Source: JAISDD01 sp031553935
Lineage (GTDB): Bacteria; Bacillota; Syntrophomonadia; Syntrophomonadales; Syntrophomonadaceae
Reading direction: 5' to 3'
DNA: 15,950 nucleotides
NCBI GenBank assembly: GCA_031553935.1
Contig: JAVBKS010000002.1
Location: forward strand, 1-15,950
Under the pieces are notes generated by a model. That model was not told the origin of the DNA and did not search any database. It worked only from the letters and a program-made list of their open reading frames with translations. Shown here piece after piece: positions 13,420-15,950 of the stretch; position 1 is the first letter of the stretch, and every line of letters begins with the position of its first letter. The translations under genes were made by a program, and so were the position numbers.

Positions 13420-14571
13420 CTATTTGGAACTAAAAGGTCCTGTTAAATCAGTAGGCTTAGGTCCGAAAAACTGGTAATAGTAGCAAAGAATTCGACCATT
13501 ATAAAGCTTGCGCTTTTTATCGGCTTTGCGTCTCAATAAATGCTCGAGCTGTAAATAAGAAGAAATGATATAAAAAGACCAGGTATCAAGATTAAGTAGA
13601 GCTTTGGACAAATGCCTGTATAATAAATCAATTTCATTATCCAGTCTTTCGCCGTAGGGTGGATTTGTTATTAAATAGCCATAATTATAACGTGAGTTTA
13701 GCTGAGCGATATCACGTTTTTCAAAGAGGATGCCATTTTGTAGGCCGGCTTGTTTTAAATGCAATTTGGCCATCGAAATTGAACTGGGGTCATTGTCATA
13801 ACCGAAAATTCCTAATTTTTGACTGTGATTGATTAGATCATGGGCTTCTTCCCTAAAAATAATCCAATCGCGCTTTGATAATTGCGGCCATGATTCTGAA
13901 GCAAATTTTCTATTCAGACCCGGCGCAATGTTTCGGGCCCATAAAGCCGCTTCGATAGCTATGGTGCCGGAACCGCAGAATGGATCAATCAATGCGCGGT
14001 CAGGTTTCCAACGACTAAAATAAATTAGTGCTGCTGCCAAAGTTTCTTTGATAGGTGCTGTGTGATTGAGGGTTCGGTAGCCGCGCTTGTGCAAGCCTAA
14101 ACCACTGGTGTCTAAGGTTAAAGTAGCGACATCGTTTAATAAGGCGACCTCAATTCGGTATTTCGGCCCTTCTTCTGTAAACCATTTGGTTTTGTACTTA
14201 GTTTTCATTTTTTCAACAATAGCTTTTTTCACAATGGCTTGGCAATCAGAAACACTATAAAGCTTTGATTTAATGGATTTGCCCTCAACTGGAAAGCAGG
14301 CATCTATTGGCAGCCAATCGGTCCAGGGGAGAGCTTTAGTCTGTTCAAACAAACTGTCAAAGGTGGTAGCTTCAAATTCGCCGGCTTGAATTAGTAAACG
14401 CTCAGCAGTTCTTAGCCAAAGATTGCAGCGGATAATAGCGCTTAAGTCTGCCGTAAAACAAACTTTTCCATTACTGGTTTTCAGATCACTGTAACCGAGG
14501 TTTCTTAATTCTGAGGCAACTGCTGCTTCTAAACCAAAAGCGCAGGTGGCGATAAATGCAATTTTATTCAT
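13420..14571 (-). CDS. ypsC: THUMP-domain rRNA N2-guanine methyltransferase (YpsC/RlmL type)
   Basis: A 383-residue S-adenosylmethionine-dependent methyltransferase acting on 23S rRNA (RlmL family, guanine N2 by homology). Residues ~45-155 contain the THUMP RNA-binding domain. HKRGYRTLNHTAPIKETLAAAL leads into the catalytic fold. Motif I is DPFCGSGTI (196-204), GYDND is at 257-261, and the catalytic motif IV is NPPYGERL (303-310). This is the stand-alone Firmicute form, lacking the second (RlmK-like) methyltransferase domain of the E. coli protein. GGAG precedes the ATG by about 10 nt. A good promoter lies 59 bp upstream. The same transcript may run into the sugar genes. Confidence 0.93.
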   Translation of the reverse strand: MNKIAFIATCAFGLEAAVASELRNLGYSDLKTSNGKVCFTADLSAIIRCNLWLRTAERLLIQAGEFEATTFDSLFEQTKALPWTDWLPIDACFPVEGKSIKSKLYSVSDCQAIVKKAIVEKMKTKYKTKWFTEEGPKYRIEVALLNDVATLTLDTSGLGLHKRGYRTLNHTAPIKETLAAALIYFSRWKPDRALIDPFCGSGTIAIEAALWARNIAPGLNRKFASESWPQLSKRDWIIFREEAHDLINHSQKLGIFGYDNDPSSISMAKLHLKQAGLQNGILFEKRDIAQLNSRYNYGYLITNPPYGERLDNEIDLLYRHLSKALLNLDTWSFYIISSYLQLEHLLRRKADKKRKLYNGRILCYYYQFFGPKPTDLTGPFSSK

Positions 14572-14629
14572 AATTTCTAAATCTCCAAATAGGGAAGTAG
14601 GAGTATTAAATCAGTCAATGTACTCCAAT

Positions 14630-14658
14630 ATTATATAGAGAAAAACAGGCTCCTTCAA
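14630..14658 (-). promoter_or_regulatory. Promoter of the rRNA methyltransferase gene and downstream block
   Basis: On the minus strand TTGAAG (14658-14653) is followed after 17 nt by a consensus TATAAT (14635-14630). The start would be ~50 nt before the ATG. Confidence 0.8.
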
Positions 14659-14742
14659 CCTTTCCAAACAATTATTGTTTTCTTAGCCAGCTTTATTAGC
14701 ATAACTAGGTCTTTCTTTGCATGAATGAAACGAGATTTAAGC

Positions 14743-14748
14743 TATAAT
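14743..14748 (+). promoter_or_regulatory. Candidate -10 element for the YitT-family gene
   Basis: TATAAT stands 42 bp before the ATG at 14791. No good -35 is found at 16-18 nt. It is divergent from the methyltransferase promoter in the same ~220-bp gap. Confidence 0.4.
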
Positions 14749-14790
14749 TAATCTACAATGATTAATCAAAACCGAAAGGGGGTAAAATAA

Positions 14791-15690
14791 ATGAAGCTCA
14801 GGAGGTTACCGGTGCAAATCAGCTTTTACTGGGAGAAATTCAAGATAAATCATATTATTGGCATTGTTCTTGGCAGTTTTATTATTGCTGTAGCTATCCA
14901 AGCCATACTTATCCCTGTTCGTATGCTTACGGGAGGAATATCGGGCATATCGATAATCTTGCAATATCTATTTAATCTGAACGTCAGTTTAAGTTATGCG
15001 ATCATTAATATTCCGATTTTTATTGCTGGTTACCGCTTCGTCAGTAAACGCTTCGTACTGTATAGTTTGCTGGGGGCTGCTAGTCTAACTGGTTTTCTGT
15101 ACTTAGTCACCTTTATTGATTGGAATCGATTTATACAATTAAGCGATCCACTTTTGGCTGGTTTATTCGGAGGCATTATATCAGGCCTTGGATCTGGATT
15201 AGTCTTCAGATGTCAGGGCAGCACCGGCGGAACAGATATCATTGCGGTCCTCGTTAAGAAAAGATGGGGATATAATATTGGGCAAACTACGTTTTTTTGC
15301 AATATCTTTATTCTGTGTGTATTGCTGTCAATCAGTAATTTAACCATAGCACTATTTACTGCTATAAGCATATTTATATCCGGACAAGTATTAGATATGG
15401 TTACCAGCGGAAGTTATGTAAGCCGTACTGTAATGATAATTTCTAAGAAACATGAAGAAATATCTGAAGCTGTGTTACGGGATCTGAGAAGAGGCTGCAC
15501 GAAAATCGGCACCCATGGCGGTTATACTGGAGATGATCAAGAACTGATTTTAGTAACTATTTCCAAAACCCAGCTGCCAGCAATTAAGGAACTCATTTTT
15601 ACGATAGATGAAAACGCTTTCATTATCATCAATGAAAGCATCGAGGTATTTGGAAAAGGTTTCCGGTCTAGTACTAATAGCGATTTTTAG
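14791..15690 (+). CDS. YitT-family membrane protein (DUF161 + DUF2179)
   Basis: A 299-residue integral membrane protein. Five or so hydrophobic segments lie at ~22-42, 50-82, 88-110, 120-140 and 165-205. The family blocks are clear: IPVRMLTGGISGISII (41-56), LAGLFGGIISGLGSGLVFR (122-140) and GSTGGTDIIA (143-152). The C-terminal ~80 residues are the soluble DUF2179 domain, with GCTKIGTHGGYTGDDQELILV. The family is widespread in Firmicutes; its transport or sensing function is not firmly known. AAGGGGGT precedes the ATG by 8-9 nt. No terminator is evident before the rRNA promoters 28 bp past the stop. Confidence 0.9.
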   Translation: MKLRRLPVQISFYWEKFKINHIIGIVLGSFIIAVAIQAILIPVRMLTGGISGISIILQYLFNLNVSLSYAIINIPIFIAGYRFVSKRFVLYSLLGAASLTGFLYLVTFIDWNRFIQLSDPLLAGLFGGIISGLGSGLVFRCQGSTGGTDIIAVLVKKRWGYNIGQTTFFCNIFILCVLLSISNLTIALFTAISIFISGQVLDMVTSGSYVSRTVMIISKKHEEISEAVLRDLRRGCTKIGTHGGYTGDDQELILVTISKTQLPAIKELIFTIDENAFIIINESIEVFGKGFRSSTNSDF

Positions 15691-15717
15691 CATGATAGAA
15701 TAGTCCTAATAAAACCG

Positions 15718-15746
15718 TTAGCAAAATAATTTATAAAACATATAAT
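15718..15746 (+). promoter_or_regulatory. Upstream rRNA promoter (P1)
   Basis: TTAGCA (15718-15723) and a consensus TATAAT (15741-15746) are spaced by 17 nt. It lies just ahead of a second promoter, the tandem arrangement common in Firmicute rRNA operons. Confidence 0.6.
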
Positions 15747-15752
15747 ATGGTG

Positions 15753-15781
15753 TTGACAATTGTCGAAGACGATGTTAACAT
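15753..15781 (+). promoter_or_regulatory. Proximal rRNA promoter (P2)
   Basis: A consensus TTGACA (15753-15758) is followed after 17 nt by TAACAT (15776-15781). The predicted start near 15788 leaves a ~140-nt leader before 16S rRNA. Confidence 0.8.
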
Positions 15782-15785
15782 AATT

Positions 15786-15914
15786 CTTGCGCGCTACAGA
15801 AGGTAGCGCAAGATCTTAGAAAACAGAACAGCAAGAACGAAGTGCGAGGAAGATTGCGAAAGCAATCGAGCCTAGAGAAACGAAGAGAAAAAGCCAGACG
15901 AAAGTAAGGCTAGG
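15786..15914 (+). promoter_or_regulatory. rRNA leader with boxA-like element and processing stems
   Basis: A hairpin CTTGC..GCTAC/GTAGC-GCAAG (15786-15812, 2-nt bulge) stands at the start. GATCTTAGAAAACAGAACAG (15812-15831) resembles the Firmicute leader motif with boxA character. A GNRA hairpin GATTGC-GAAA-GCAATC (15852-15867) follows. CCTAG (15871-15875) can pair with CTAGG (15910-15914). Antitermination and RNase III processing are the likely uses, by analogy. Confidence 0.6.
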
Positions 15915-15925
15915 AAAATAACTTT

Positions 15926-15950
15926 TTAATGGAGAGTTTGATCCTGGCTC
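15926..15950 (+). rRNA. 16S rRNA, 5' end only
   Basis: The conserved 5' sequence GAGTTTGATCCTGGCTC is at 15934-15950. By alignment to the E. coli numbering, the mature 5' end is near 15926. The gene continues beyond the window. Confidence 0.95.

Overview
The window looks like chromosome from a low-to-moderate GC, Gram-positive, spore-forming Firmicute of the clostridial or syntrophomonad type. The reasons are strong GGAGG-type ribosome binding sites, tRNA genes with encoded CCA, a SpoIVFA/SpoIVFB-like sporulation protease pair, a YitT-family protein and a Bacillus/Clostridium-style 16S rRNA leader. The species cannot be named from the sequence alone.

Region 1 (1-6960) is accessory. It starts with the 3' part of a secreted GLUG-repeat protein gene. 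Next come its terminator, a short stretch resembling a decayed group II intron, and a tRNA-Leu(UAG) gene on the minus strand. The 3' end of that tRNA has been replaced by the 3' end of tRNA-Lys, so its acceptor stem cannot pair. Divergent from it run a histidine kinase gene and an OmpR-type response regulator gene, then a large secreted protein with InlB-like repeats and BspA-type leucine-rich repeats. A 67-bp direct repeat (66 of 67 identical) made of the tRNA-Lys 3' end plus its palindromic terminator lies at 1466-1532 and 6848-6914. It bounds a cassette with a 5,382-bp period that holds the two-component system and the surface protein. This is the geometry of an element inserted at a tRNA 3' end, but no integrase is visible.

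Region 2 (6887-7460) is a minus-strand tRNA cluster, in transcription order Gly(UCC), Arg(UCU), His(GUG), Gln(UUG), Lys(UUU). One sigma-A type promoter precedes Gly and a second precedes Gln. The following 478 bp contain only a candidate 25-residue membrane peptide gene on the minus strand and promoter-like sequences.

Region 3 (7896-9361) is a translationally coupled pair: a SpoIVFA-like degenerate M23 protein and a SpoIVFB-like M50 intramembrane metalloprotease.

Region 4 (9369-14658) is a block of five minus-strand genes. In transcription order these are a THUMP/UPF0020 rRNA methyltransferase, mannose-1-phosphate guanylyltransferase, a GT4-like glycosyltransferase, an (alpha/alpha)6-barrel-like partner protein and a 3-methyladenine DNA glycosylase. 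The middle three form a plausible GDP-mannose-dependent glycan module.

Region 5 (14791-15950) holds a YitT-family membrane protein gene, then tandem promoters, a structured leader with a boxA-like element, and the first ~25 nt of a 16S rRNA gene at the right edge.
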